In this document: one piece after another, positions 16,862 through 25,711 of the stretch
How positions within the stretch are numbered: the first letter of the stretch is position 1
Layout: each line of letters starts with the position of its first letter
Source: Fictibacillus nanhaiensis
GTDB taxonomy: Bacteria > Bacillota > Bacilli > Bacillales > Fictibacillaceae
NCBI GenBank assembly: GCA_017052515.1
Contig: JAFHKR010000039.1
Coordinates: 1,178,001-1,242,000, forward strand
DNA: 64,000 nt
Direction: 5' to 3'
The notes under the pieces: generated by a model
What the model saw: only the letters and a program-made list of their open reading frames with translations
Told to the model about the DNA's origin: nothing
Database searches by the model: none
Position numbers and translations under genes: made by a program

Positions 16862-17024
16862 TATGTTCACCTACTTTTGTTATCTAACGAAATTCTTTTC
16901 AACCTATATACTATACCTTAGTTAGCTAAAATAAACTTTATTAATATTTGTTGCACGCTTCCTATCTCAACTACCAAAATTCCTTCCTCATCTAAAATAG
17001 CTTAACTTCATGTAGAATACAACC

Positions 17025-17402
17025 TCATTTGAATTCGTTCTTCAAGTAATGCACAGGACGAACTTCTATGCGCCAACCAAACTCTTCGCCTCTGTTAACT
17101 TGTGTAGTTGGATGTAAAGAAGCAAGTTTGATCGCCTCATCCATGTTTTCTGCTTCAAACATAAAAATGCTTCCTATCAGTTCTTTTGTTTCTGTAAATG
17201 GCCCATCTGTTACCATTACCCTACCGTCAGCACGGTGTAAGCTTTTGCTTTCTGTCTCAAGACCTGCATCAAGCAAAACCTCACCGCTATTATAAAAATT
17301 CTCAATGTGCGGCTGACATTCACTCATAATGGCTTCAATCTCCACTTTTGGGCGAGCATCCATTTTTTCTGGGTTATAATAACCCATACATAAAAATATC
17401 AT
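17025..17402 (-). CDS. YCII-related (DGPF) protein
   Basis: The 125-aa YCII/DGPF-family protein contains MIFLCMGYYNPEKMDARPK, GLETESKSLHRADGRVMVTDGPFTETKE (holding the DGPF motif), MFEAENMDEAIKLASLHPT and WRIEVRPV. The ATG 17402 is chosen because AGGAG lies 8 nt upstream. Family members are small ferredoxin-like-fold proteins, often found beside ECF sigma factors, but none is seen here. It is a close paralogue of 56358-56732; both have the same start context. Confidence 0.85.
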   Translation of the reverse strand: MIFLCMGYYNPEKMDARPKVEIEAIMSECQPHIENFYNSGEVLLDAGLETESKSLHRADGRVMVTDGPFTETKELIGSIFMFEAENMDEAIKLASLHPTTQVNRGEEFGWRIEVRPVHYLKNEFK

Positions 17403-17585
17403 CGTCATCTCTCCTCGATTACTCAAATTTTTTGAATACACTCATACGACGATTCAGAATCTGTATAATCGACGAAATGTAAATATTTTTTTCTGTAAAT
17501 CTTTAATCTTTTTTCATAGGACCTAAGATCTCAAATTCTTTGCTTAATAATTCAATAAATATTTAATTGTTGCCCTTATCTCCGT

Positions 17586-18302
17586 TTAAACTGATTTACC
17601 TAACAAAACATTTCGAATTTCCGTGAAGTCCGATACGATCGCAAATGGCTTATGTGCGGTTGGAGGCAATACATTATTACCATTTACCCATATGGCTTCC
17701 ATACCGACTTCCATCGGAGCGATTACGTCATGTGTCCATGAATCCCCAATAAATAAAGTCTCACTCGGTTCTCTATCAAAATATTCCAGCGCTTTGTAAT
17801 AGATTCGAGGGTTTGGCTTTCTATAACCTAATTGCTCTGCGTGAAAAACGTTGTTGTCACTAAATATTTTTCCTAATCCCATATTGTTCAACTTTTGTTT
17901 TGGATCATATAGACCATTTGTTACAATACCTAGCTCAAAATTTCTACTCAAATCAATTACTAAACTCGTTATTGCATCGTCAACAGTTATAAAATCCATG
18001 CTCGTTCTGTAAAAAAGATTGTCCAAACTATCTAATGCTTCCATATCCATTGATAAGTTAACATGCTTCAGTACATATTCCCATCTTGCTCGCTTAAATG
18101 CTGACGGACTGTACTCATTAGAGATCAACTTTTCTATTAAATATCTTGGTGGTTGTTTAAATAATTCTAAGAGCGCCGACCCATTTAAATGTTTTGTAAG
18201 TGGATGATTCGCTATGAAATGAGTGAATCCATCATCAAACCATGAAGCATTTTTTAACAAAGTGTCATCTAAATCAAGTAACAACAAACTGAACGTTTTC
18301 AT
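17586..18302 (-). CDS. HAD-family hydrolase (YjjG-like phosphatase)
   Basis: The 238-aa protein has all four HAD motifs: LLDLDDTLL (residues 8-16, nucleophile Asp), GIVTNG, K in GYRKPNPRIY, and FIGDSWTHDVIAPMEVGMEAIW near the end. The helical cap between residues 20 and 95 is of the C1 type. It is probably a phosphatase of nucleotides or small sugar phosphates in the cytoplasm. It is monocistronic and followed by a terminator at 18349. Confidence 0.87.
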   Translation of the reverse strand: MKTFSLLLLDLDDTLLKNASWFDDGFTHFIANHPLTKHLNGSALLELFKQPPRYLIEKLISNEYSPSAFKRARWEYVLKHVNLSMDMEALDSLDNLFYRTSMDFITVDDAITSLVIDLSRNFELGIVTNGLYDPKQKLNNMGLGKIFSDNNVFHAEQLGYRKPNPRIYYKALEYFDREPSETLFIGDSWTHDVIAPMEVGMEAIWVNGNNVLPPTAHKPFAIVSDFTEIRNVLLGKSV

Positions 18303-18348
18303 CTTTACCTCAATTCACAGACTCGTTATTTTTTCCTCAACAAAAAGA

Positions 18349-18380
18349 AAAACGGAACTATCGGGATAGCTCCATTTTTC
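18349..18380. terminator. Terminator after HAD gene / before protease stop
   Basis: GGAACTATC pairs with GATAGCTCC, with A and T runs on both sides. The stem resembles the terminator at 5737-5783. It lies between the HAD promoter and the stop of the subtilisin gene, which it terminates. Confidence 0.75.
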
Positions 18381-18393
18381 ATAAATCTATTTT

Positions 18394-19740
18394 TTATTTC
18401 AACGCATTAACCGCATTAATCAAACCAAATCCTGCTTCACCATCATAACCACGTTTAAAAATATCGTCAGAAGAAGATTGGATAATGTGTTTGACTTGTG
18501 ATGGCGAAAGGTTATCTTTACCGTGTTGTGCAATAATAACTCCTGCAAGAGCTGCAGTTTTTGGAGCTGCCATTGATGTACCCGCTTTATAACCATATCC
18601 ACCAGGAACAGTAGCTAAGCAGAGATACGTATTGTCTCGACCCGTCCCAGTTGTTGGGTCATAGTTTGGACCAAGGTCACCACCTGGCGCTATTACATCA
18701 ATCTTCCCTACTCCATAGTTAGAGTAGAATGCTAGATTCTTCAGTTGTCCACCAGCAGAAACTCTTATCATTGATTGGCTGCTAGGACTACGGTGAGTTG
18801 CACCATTATCATCTCCTGATAATTTTCCTGGAGAGCTAATATCTAGTGCATTGTTTCCAGCAGATCCTACTACTGTTACACCTTTGTTGATTGCATATTG
18901 AATGGCCCGGTTAAACAAACGAACATCCGCTACCGTATCTTTTGTTGCATAATCAGGATTTTGGAACCAATCATAGCCGCCAAGAGACATGTTTACAACA
19001 TCCACATTGTCGTCTGCTGCTGTCATTAATGCTTCCGCGATATGAGACGTTTCCGCTCCGCCTGTAGGACCGAATACGCGGTAAGCTGCTACCTTCAAAT
19101 CTGGACCTACACCCATCGTACGACCTTTAGCTGCAATTGATCCTGCAACGTGTGTACCGTGAGAGTTCTGGTCCATCGCATCAGGATATCCTGGTACAAA
19201 TGATTTGCCGTAAGCGTAGTTATCTTTTAAATCAGGATGTGTATAATCGATACCTGTATCAATAACTCCCACTACGATGTCATTTCCGTCGACTGACTTT
19301 CCAGTGCCTCCAGTGAGGTTCCAAGACGCTCCGTTATTTGTTACTTGCTTAATGTCCCATTGTAAACTATTGTACAAATCAGCAGAAGGACCTGCATTGG
19401 TTACGAGTGCCTCAGCTTCGATTGCAGCTGTATCAGGCTGCACAATGTTTTGGATTCCTGCATCTAGAACGGTGCTCGATTTTTTAATTTGAGATAGGAA
19501 GTTTGGATTAGTAGAAACGACCTCAACCGCACCTAACTTGTCCAGTTTTGCTTCAATTTGACCACCAGCTTTTGAAATTTCAATACCGAAATCTGTTGGC
19601 AACTTTGCTTGGTCCTTGAAAATAACGATGTATTTATTTTCTTTACCAACTTCCGCCTTAGCAGAAAGCGGGCTACCACTTAATACGACAGATGCTCCAA
19701 GTGTTAGGGCAAGAGCACTCGCCATAATTTTACTTTTCAT
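18394..19740 (-). CDS. Secreted subtilisin-like serine protease (S8)
   Basis: The product has 448 aa: signal peptide (MKSKIMASALALTLGASVVL), inhibitor I9-type propeptide (residues 33-110, YIVIFKDQAKLP) and an S8 catalytic domain. The triad is present as Asp in VGVIDTGIDYTHPDL (about 161), His in NSHGTHVAGSIA (about 197) and Ser in GTSMAAPKTAALAG (about 388). It is an extracellular protease. The catalytic domain has a longer spacing between Asp and His than typical secreted subtilisins. The start at 19740 has GAGAGG 10 nt upstream and yields a clean signal peptide. It is monocistronic. Confidence 0.92.
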   Translation of the reverse strand: MKSKIMASALALTLGASVVLSGSPLSAKAEVGKENKYIVIFKDQAKLPTDFGIEISKAGGQIEAKLDKLGAVEVVSTNPNFLSQIKKSSTVLDAGIQNIVQPDTAAIEAEALVTNAGPSADLYNSLQWDIKQVTNNGASWNLTGGTGKSVDGNDIVVGVIDTGIDYTHPDLKDNYAYGKSFVPGYPDAMDQNSHGTHVAGSIAAKGRTMGVGPDLKVAAYRVFGPTGGAETSHIAEALMTAADDNVDVVNMSLGGYDWFQNPDYATKDTVADVRLFNRAIQYAINKGVTVVGSAGNNALDISSPGKLSGDDNGATHRSPSSQSMIRVSAGGQLKNLAFYSNYGVGKIDVIAPGGDLGPNYDPTTGTGRDNTYLCLATVPGGYGYKAGTSMAAPKTAALAGVIIAQHGKDNLSPSQVKHIIQSSSDDIFKRGYDGEAGFGLINAVNALK

Positions 19741-19939
19741 GAAGATCATTCCTCTCATCTATTCTATATTTGATTATAGTTACTTTAAATAGAATTTCAA
19801 TTAATTTTCAGAATATTTTTTATATTATGTTAATAATGATTCTTAATACCTGCTACGAAAGTCTTGATTTAGTAAATAAAGTAAATTATTCTTTAACCTT
19901 ATCAATTTTATCTATTATTGATTTTTTAGCATAATAAAA

Positions 19940-19965
19940 ACAACCTTCTCTCGGGCGAAGGTTGT
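19940..19965 (-). terminator. Terminator of the acetyltransferase gene at 20051
   Basis: ACAACCTTC and GAAGGTTGT flank an 8-nt loop; on the minus strand a TTTTTATT run follows. Confidence 0.85.
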
Positions 19966-20050
19966 TTGTTAGTAAAAGTACATGAGGATATGTTATTCGC
20001 AATTTTTCAGGGAAAAAGTCACGGTACGCTTACCTATTTTAACTATGTAT

Positions 20051-20872
20051 TTAAAGTAGATATGTGTAATAATCCTGTGAATGTACTACTTTAAATCCTA
20101 CTGCTTTATACAATCCAAGCGCTTGGTCATTTTTGGTTTCAACCTCAAGATGTACCGAAAATCCAGCTGAACTTTGCTCTTTAATAACTTGACGCAACAC
20201 TTTCCTACCAATGCCTTTACCTTGATGCTCTGGCAAGATGGAAAAGCCATAAATCCACGCTTCCCCTTCCTTTCGTGAAACACGAATTTCCCCTACTGTT
20301 TCTTCGTTCACATCAATCATTAACATATCCGTTGGTCTTTCTTTATGAAACGAACGTTCCATAGAAGTAGCATCTTCTCGTGTCATTCCGAATGCCTCAA
20401 TAGATATACGAATAGACATGTCTAAATCATCTACTTTTGCTTGTCGAAGTGTTATACCTTCTACTGGTTCGACTAAACTTTTTTTCCAAACCATTTGCTG
20501 CTCTGAAAATGAATAATTAGCTCCTATCTTAAACAAAAACTCTTTTGCTCCACTTGATGCAGCTGGAGTATTTAACAAGATTTTTTTGTATTGGCATTGC
20601 TTTGCTACTACCATTCCTTCTTGAAACAAACGTTGAAAATGCCCCTTACGTCGTTCAGTTGGTTTCACCATGCCACAAACTTCCACTGTAGAACCAAAAG
20701 GATACAAGCCTAAAAACGCTATGAGTTTATTATTTTCATAGTAAAGTAGGTCTAGTTGATCAGATTCACGATTCTCTAGCATACTCCAGTTCAGTTTAAG
20801 TTGAATATCGTCATGAACCTCACACTCTATTTGTAATTTTTTTATATCTTGAAGTTGTTGTTTTGTTAACAT
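20051..20872 (-). CDS. GNAT-family N-acetyltransferase
   Basis: The 273-aa protein has two GNAT-like halves. The C-terminal one is canonical (residues 140-270), with ILPEHQGKGIGRKVLRQVIKEQ as the acetyl-CoA loop and NDQALGLYKAVGFKVV. The N-terminal half has VKPTERRKGHFQRLFQEGM. AAAGGAG lies 6 nt before the ATG. The ribosome binding site region abuts the broken GrpB fragment upstream, so the gene may have lost its original promoter. Substrate unknown. Confidence 0.82.
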   Translation of the reverse strand: MLTKQQLQDIKKLQIECEVHDDIQLKLNWSMLENRESDQLDLLYYENNKLIAFLGLYPFGSTVEVCGMVKPTERRKGHFQRLFQEGMVVAKQCQYKKILLNTPAASSGAKEFLFKIGANYSFSEQQMVWKKSLVEPVEGITLRQAKVDDLDMSIRISIEAFGMTREDATSMERSFHKERPTDMLMIDVNEETVGEIRVSRKEGEAWIYGFSILPEHQGKGIGRKVLRQVIKEQSSAGFSVHLEVETKNDQALGLYKAVGFKVVHSQDYYTYLL

Positions 20873-20891
20873 AGTGTTCTCCTTTATTACA

Positions 20892-21059
20892 GGTTAATTC
20901 CATGTCTAATATCGGTTTTGCTGCTAATCCCTTAACCGCTGTACTTCCTATGTGTTCAATCCCTAATACTATGTCATTTAAAGAATGCAGAATTACTTGT
21001 TTTATTGCCATAAATTCATTTTGCCATCTATCATCATATTGTTGAAGCTCAATACCCAA
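20892..21059 (-). pseudogene. GrpB/UPF0157 nucleotidyltransferase-fold fragment
   Basis: About 55 codons match the N-terminal half of the GrpB family (LQQYDDRWQNEFMAIKQ, then GIEHIGSTAVKGLAAKPILDMEL), whose full members are about 170 aa. The match starts after a terminator-like A/T stretch with no ribosome binding site. It stops exactly where the leader of the acetyltransferase begins. Both ends are lost, so this is a deletion remnant. Confidence 0.75.
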
Positions 21060-21179
21060 CTTCAAAAGAAAAAGCACTTTGAAAAAGTACTTTAAAAACT
21101 TCACAATCATACTTAGCACTCATAAAAATCTTCCTAAAAAATAGCCCCCAATAACGGAAGACTTGAATTCGTCATACCC

Positions 21180-21395
21180 TCAATTTGTATATTTTGAACT
21201 TTTCTTATTAAAGAAATTTGATGTAATTACCATTAATAATCCTATTACTATCATAGGGATTGATGCAGACTCTAATAAATTTGGCATATCATCAATATCA
21301 ATAATAATCTCACTAAATGCAAATCCAACAGCAAAAATCCATAAACCTAAGTAAGCAAGCAATTTTCCTGCTGTGGTTTTCCCCTTTGAAAGCAT
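21180..21395 (-). CDS. Small two-helix membrane protein
   Basis: The 71-aa protein has two membrane segments (residues 11-30 and 46-62) joined by an acidic loop (IDIDDMPNLLES) and ends with a basic tail. GAGAGGAG lies 9 nt before the ATG. The family is not recognised. It sits between a serine hydrolase and the GrpB fragment on the same strand, without visible operon links. Confidence 0.6.
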   Translation of the reverse strand: MLSKGKTTAGKLLAYLGLWIFAVGFAFSEIIIDIDDMPNLLESASIPMIVIGLLMVITSNFFNKKSSKYTN

Positions 21396-21443
21396 CCACT
21401 TTCTCCTCTCTCAGCCACTGCTATTTTAAAATTAAAAAAGGGA

Positions 21444-21480
21444 CCTTCTTCAACCATCCTGCTACGTTTGTTCAATAATT
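21444..21480. repeat. Dispersed hairpin repeat, left half
   Basis: CTTCTTCAACCATCCTGCT...CGTTTGTTCAATAA matches the left half of the repeat seen in full at 34301-34400. The hairpin and right end are missing. Confidence 0.6.
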
Positions 21481-21516
21481 AATGAGGAAGAGGGTAATGT
21501 AGGCTACATTGAAGTA

Positions 21517-23055
21517 CTAACCATTAGAATTGAGATTATATTTACCAGAGCTTTCCCAAATTAATGCGGTATGTTTTTTGGTGAGAATAAGCAATACCCC
21601 ATATACATAGAAAATAATGCTTGTGGCTATAAAACCATAAAATAATACTGTTATAGAAACTGGTCCCCATATCTGTATGAATGTCCACGTAAATCCTAAT
21701 AAGATTTTTGGAATTAAAATTACTAAAATCAAAATTGCAGAGACTATCAACGTATGTATGGTTAACATCAAGATCCTCTTACCTTTTAATGCTCTTCTCT
21801 CTCGTTGTTTTCTAACCAACTGTCTTATTGTTCGTAGTAATAATAGGATAAAAATAACATCAAGAACAGTGATTAAACTAAGGAGAACGGTCGCTATTTT
21901 GTCCAGCTTTTGATAACTGTCAGTTTGGTTGGTTGAAACACTTTTACCTTCCCATATATCCATAACGCTTTTTCCTATCGATGTCGTAAAACTTGAATTC
22001 ATGTTAGAAAGGATTGCTACACCTAATTCTTTATCTGGCTGCATAATGATAAACGATGAATATGTTGGGTTCTGCCCCTCATGCTGAATATATTGTTTTG
22101 CTTCCTTTTTTACTACTTCCCATCCGCTAGCATAGTAAGAATTCTTATCAAAAGCAGCCACCGATCGATCAGGATGGTGCGATTCTTTAATCAGTTGCTG
22201 ATTAAACTCGTTAATCGAATTATATCCTAACTGTAAATTCATCCATTTCGCAATGTCAGTAGTGTTGCTGATGATATATCCAGCAGGTATGTTCCCACGA
22301 TAAATAGGTGGTGTGTATTTCTGCTCTTTCAAAAATCCTATCTTGTAGCCTTGTGCGACCATAGATGACTGAAGTTGGTGGTGACCAACGAAAGAATCTT
22401 TCATCCCAATAGGTTTTAGTACCTGATTTTGTATGTAAAGATCATAGGGTTGTTTCGTTACATTTTCAATAACGAGTCCTAGAACATCGTAATTAATTGT
22501 TGCATATTCAAAAGTGCTTCCTGGCTTTCGATTCAATTCTTGATTCAATAATGTCTTTACGTTCAACTCTAGTGCGTTTGAATCAGTACTTTCAGGAATT
22601 TGCGCTATAGAGTTCGAGGCGATTCCGCTTGAATGATAGAGTAACTGATTCAGCGTAATGGTTTGAAGTTCTCCCTGATATTTAAGCTTCAACCATGGAA
22701 TATACTTTTGAACACTATCAGAACGTTTTAACTTTCCTTCCTTCTCCAAACGAAGAATGGCCAAACCGGTAAATGCCTTAGTAGTTGATCCAATCTCAAA
22801 TAATGTACTGGACGTAACAGGTGTTTTCTCTTTAACGTTTTTGTAGCCGAAATTCCTTTGATAAACTGTTTCACCCTTTTCCACGATAACTAGTGATATA
22901 CCAGGGATTTTACTAATATGTCTTTGTTGTTCAACCAGCTTTTCGATTTTCTCCGTTTTTTCACTTGATTTAGCACTAACTAAAGGAGCCGCGAGCCCCG
23001 TCAATCCTAGAATCAATGTAACTAAAAAGCTGATTATTCTTACTAATTGTTTCAT
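21517..23055 (-). CDS. Serine hydrolase, class C beta-lactamase/PBP4* fold, with C-terminal membrane helices
   Basis: The product has about 512 aa: signal peptide (MKQLVRIISFLVTLILGLTG), an S12 domain with the SxxK motif in FEIGSTTKAFTG (Ser about residue 90) and the third motif HEG (about 355). Three to four C-terminal membrane helices follow (about 385-505). The second motif, normally YSN, reads YAT (FEYATINYDVLG), so activity may be altered. Such proteins are D-aminopeptidases, esterases or PBP-like enzymes acting outside the membrane. AAGGAG 8 nt upstream fixes the start at 23055. It is monocistronic. Confidence 0.85.
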   Translation of the reverse strand: MKQLVRIISFLVTLILGLTGLAAPLVSAKSSEKTEKIEKLVEQQRHISKIPGISLVIVEKGETVYQRNFGYKNVKEKTPVTSSTLFEIGSTTKAFTGLAILRLEKEGKLKRSDSVQKYIPWLKLKYQGELQTITLNQLLYHSSGIASNSIAQIPESTDSNALELNVKTLLNQELNRKPGSTFEYATINYDVLGLVIENVTKQPYDLYIQNQVLKPIGMKDSFVGHHQLQSSMVAQGYKIGFLKEQKYTPPIYRGNIPAGYIISNTTDIAKWMNLQLGYNSINEFNQQLIKESHHPDRSVAAFDKNSYYASGWEVVKKEAKQYIQHEGQNPTYSSFIIMQPDKELGVAILSNMNSSFTTSIGKSVMDIWEGKSVSTNQTDSYQKLDKIATVLLSLITVLDVIFILLLLRTIRQLVRKQRERRALKGKRILMLTIHTLIVSAILILVILIPKILLGFTWTFIQIWGPVSITVLFYGFIATSIIFYVYGVLLILTKKHTALIWESSGKYNLNSNG

Positions 23056-23206
23056 AACTTTTCTCCTTGATGGTATTTCCTTATGAATAATAGAAGCATA
23101 AACCACCCTATATTTTACAGTTAAACCCAATTATTTAATACTAAATTCGATCTATTTTTTCCATAAATTAGTTTATAGTGTTATACCTCATAATTTTCCA
23201 TAAAAA

Positions 23207-23239
23207 AGCACTGTTAATATCATTTCGAATAACAGTGCT
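23207..23239 (-). terminator. Terminator of the NUDIX/small membrane protein unit
   Basis: AGCACTGTTA and TAACAGTGCT pair perfectly; TTTTTTA follows on the minus strand. Confidence 0.88.
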
Positions 23240-23295
23240 ACTAAATTAAAGCTTATCAAGTTTTTTGTTATTTACATGTGAAAGGAAGCTATTTT

Positions 23296-23340
23296 GCAGT
23301 CGTATTCCGGAAGATATGCACCCATTTGTGGAGTCATTGT
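23296..23340. repeat. Dispersed hairpin repeat, degenerate
   Basis: A TGCA...TTCCGGAA...TGCA stem is followed by GCACCCATTTGTGGA, the conserved right end of the repeat. It lies downstream of the small membrane protein gene. Confidence 0.5.
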
Positions 23341-23362
23341 TCACTCTCTGAAAAAGAATATA

Positions 23363-23611
23363 TTATGGCATAGAACTTGTTATATAGAATGTTGCGGCTG
23401 TTAATGCGCCTAATAATAACATTATGTAATTTGATAACCTTACAAAATTCTTAAGGTTATCAAAATTACTTAACTTTTTATAAATAACAAAACCTAAAAG
23501 TATACTTAATATCCAAAACGTTATACCCAAGAATGAAAACAAATATTGTGAATTCATAATCCAAAGAATTAATATTAAAAAATATAATAATAAAATTAGC
23601 ATACCAAGCAT
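23363..23611 (-). CDS. Small membrane protein downstream of NUDIX gene
   Basis: The 82-aa protein has three hydrophobic helices (about residues 4-20, 24-45, 60-78) with YKKLSNFDNLKNFVRLSNY between the last two. AGGAG overlaps the stop of the NUDIX gene 12 nt upstream, so the two are probably co-transcribed. Function unknown; no family recognised. Confidence 0.6.
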   Translation of the reverse strand: MLGMLILLLYFLILILWIMNSQYLFSFLGITFWILSILLGFVIYKKLSNFDNLKNFVRLSNYIMLLLGALTAATFYITSSMP

Positions 23612-23620
23612 TCTAATTTT

Positions 23621-24265
23621 TTACTCCTGCAATGTTGTATTTTCATTATTTAGTATTGATTGTATGGACTTTATTACACTCTCATAATAGGGTGCTGGAT
23701 GTTTAACAAATTTGTCTTTACTAGCTGTTTGATTGATTATGTTTTTCGATCCTTCATCAATTTCAAAGCCACTAATTCTAATTTCTTTTTTGTCTCCCAG
23801 CCATAGATCATGAAAGTCATCGAACTTTATTCTGACTATACCTGACACCTCTTCTTGTTGAAGGATATAGTCGTCCAACGTGTAATTACTCTTGTATAAA
23901 AACACATGTGCAAACTCATTATCTATATATTCTTCTTTGACTGTACAATAGTTTATAACACCTAGAGGCAACAACTCGTCAAAAGTAACATCAACCCCTA
24001 TTTCTTCTTTAATTTCTCTTATTCCATCACTTATTGTTTCGTGTGATAATAGATGACCAGCAGCTGTAATATCCAAAAGGTACGGGTTTTCTTTTTTGGT
24101 TTTGCTTCTTAATTGAAGATCTATGTAATTTATATCATTCATTTTACTTATAAACCAGCAATGGAATGCCTCATGCCAATAACCATTCTTATGAACTTCA
24201 ACACGTGAAGCAACTCCTAATCTTTTTCCATCCTTACTAAATATTTTTAGATTTTCGCTGTCCAT
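23621..24265 (-). CDS. NUDIX hydrolase (isopentenyl-diphosphate isomerase-like subgroup)
   Basis: The 214-aa protein has a NUDIX box GHLLSHETISDGIREIKEEIGV around residues 70-91, with the REIKEE core intact. YWHEAFHCWFI precedes it and an insert AHVFLYKSNY follows, as in the IDI/YfcD-like subgroup of NUDIX proteins. It probably hydrolyses a nucleoside diphosphate derivative; the exact substrate is unknown. GGGAGAG lies 5 nt before the ATG. It is the first gene of a short unit with a membrane protein. Confidence 0.88.
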   Translation of the reverse strand: MDSENLKIFSKDGKRLGVASRVEVHKNGYWHEAFHCWFISKMNDINYIDLQLRSKTKKENPYLLDITAAGHLLSHETISDGIREIKEEIGVDVTFDELLPLGVINYCTVKEEYIDNEFAHVFLYKSNYTLDDYILQQEEVSGIVRIKFDDFHDLWLGDKKEIRISGFEIDEGSKNIINQTASKDKFVKHPAPYYESVIKSIQSILNNENTTLQE

Positions 24266-24691
24266 GACAACTCTCCCAATGTTATTTTTTTCTAATTATA
24301 ACAAATGATTGATTATTCTTGATGAAGTATTTTTAAACACTTAAGCAACAATCTGACCAATTCACAAAGAAAAGGAACATTTCAAATTACAAAAACGCAG
24401 CCGATTGTGGAGCAAAGTATAGTTGTATCTAAGCTGTGGAATAACACACCAAGTCTCTTCCAGTGATGAGCCACTTTGCGTTACATTGTTGTTTGCATCT
24501 AATACAGGGGACTTTATAAACATCGTCCATATCAAAATAATACCTATTTCCAGTGGAAGTAGTGAATATATTAGTTCATGAAAATTTGCTTCTCCATGGT
24601 ATCCTTTTTAAAAGTTGTCGTTATAAAGATTTTTCATCCCCAACCTATTTCTGTTTTCGTCAAAGGAAGCCACCATAATTAAGTTAAATAC
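24266..24691. other. Gene-free stretch downstream of an orphan T-box
   Basis: No intact gene is visible although a T-box leader points into it. On the minus strand there is a 22-codon frame starting ATGGTGGCTTCC. There is also a 45-codon protein-like frame without a ribosome binding site (containing DMDDVYKVPCIRCKQQCNAKW) around 24440-24580. Both look like remnants. A partial copy of the dispersed repeat lies at 24393-24416. Confidence 0.45.
24393..24416. repeat. Dispersed hairpin repeat, remnant of right end
   Basis: ACGCAGCCGATTGTGGAGC resembles the right end (GCACCCGATTGTGGAAG) of the full copies. The hairpin is not recognisable. Confidence 0.4.
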
Positions 24692-24945
24692 AAAAAGGGA
24701 GACTCGTCCTAAAATAAGGACGAGTCTCCCCTGGTTTGCCACCTTTATTCATTTACAAAGTATACCCACTTATTCGTACGGAAACATAAAACTGTTTCGA
24801 TACCTAGTCTCTTTTAACGGTAAGACTTTCTGACAAACTAGCGTTTGTTTTAGTTCTAGTGGCTCATTCCATACTGGTTTTCACCACCCACCAGCTTTCT
24901 GAAGTGTTCATATATCCTACTCTTTTTTCTTCAGCGTTCTATAAT
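24692..24945 (-). promoter_or_regulatory. T-box riboswitch-like leader without a downstream gene
   Basis: On the minus strand the order of T-box parts is present: GAAGAAAAAAGAGTA (Stem I base and AGTA), GAAAGCTGGTGGGTGGTG with AAACCAG (Stem I distal arm), GGAATGAGCCACTAG at the specifier position, and AAAGGTGGCAAACCAGGGG (T-box/antiterminator). A perfect 14-bp terminator (24697-24710 with 24717-24730) and TTTTT follow. Aligned with the metS leader at 60.6 kb, the specifier position reads TGA, which is not a usable codon; neighbouring ATG or GAG are alternatives. No synthetase or amino-acid gene follows, so it looks like a stranded leader. Confidence 0.65.
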
Positions 24946-24999
24946 AAACCTAAGTCAGAATAAACAGCCACCATAACCGGTTATATATTCCCTCTTTCT

Positions 25000-25593
25000 T
25001 TAAATGAATATAGATATTGCAGAATAAACCAGTAATAAACTCATAATTGCTCTAAATGACTTGTCATGATTAGCAAAAAATATCTTAAAGACTGAGCCAA
25101 AACCTGACCACAAAAGTAATGCCAACCATCCCAAAAAAATTGCCAAAGCTAAATAAAGAATGATCGAGTTAATACCTTGATTATACGGTAAAATAAATGC
25201 ACTCATTACTGTAATAAAGAACAAAATGCTTTTGACATTTATGATTTGAAAAATAAATCCAGATAAAAAAGAAGATCGCATTTTACTAGATTTTACATCT
25301 GAACCCTTGTGCAAAGCAACTTGCCAAGCTAAATAGAGAAGATATACTGCTCCAGCTATTTTAAAATATGGCTCAACAATAGGAATAAAATTATACAAAC
25401 CTGTTGTAAATACTCCACTCATAATGCCAAGCATTGCAAACCCAGCCAAGATACCACTACTAAATTGCCAAGAACCCACAAAACCAAATCTCCGAGCTTC
25501 ATTCATCATCAAGATGTTACTAGGACCTGGTGTAATGGAGGTAACAATAACATACGAAAGAAACGCTACTATACTCACATAAATCACCTGCAT
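25000..25593 (-). CDS. LysE/RhtB-family amino-acid exporter
   Basis: The 197-aa protein has six membrane helices and the family opening ITPGPSNILMMNEARRFGF (residues 20-40), followed by GILAGFAMLGIM and YLLYLAWQV. It should export an amino acid or derivative. It is divergent from a LysR regulator with 118 bp between starts, the usual arrangement of lysE and its activator, so induction by the exported compound is likely. The orphan T-box lies just after its stop. Confidence 0.87.
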   Translation of the reverse strand: MQVIYVSIVAFLSYVIVTSITPGPSNILMMNEARRFGFVGSWQFSSGILAGFAMLGIMSGVFTTGLYNFIPIVEPYFKIAGAVYLLYLAWQVALHKGSDVKSSKMRSSFLSGFIFQIINVKSILFFITVMSAFILPYNQGINSIILYLALAIFLGWLALLLWSGFGSVFKIFFANHDKSFRAIMSLLLVYSAISIFI

Positions 25594-25711
25594 TTACTAT
25601 TTTACTATTCGATATCCTTATTGTAAGATAATCATAACTATAAATAAAATTGAAATTTAAAAAATCATTATCATTTTTTTCGATACATCAGGCGAATTAA
25701 GGAGAATTTTT

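Noticed and set aside
16614-16887. Two plus-strand open frames
   Set aside because: They lie over the terminator and opposite the 49-aa gene, with no ribosome binding site and unlikely composition.
24540-24700. Small gene starting ATGGTGGCTTCC behind the orphan T-box
   Set aside because: It has only 22 codons, no ribosome binding site and no recognisable product, so it cannot be called the regulated gene.
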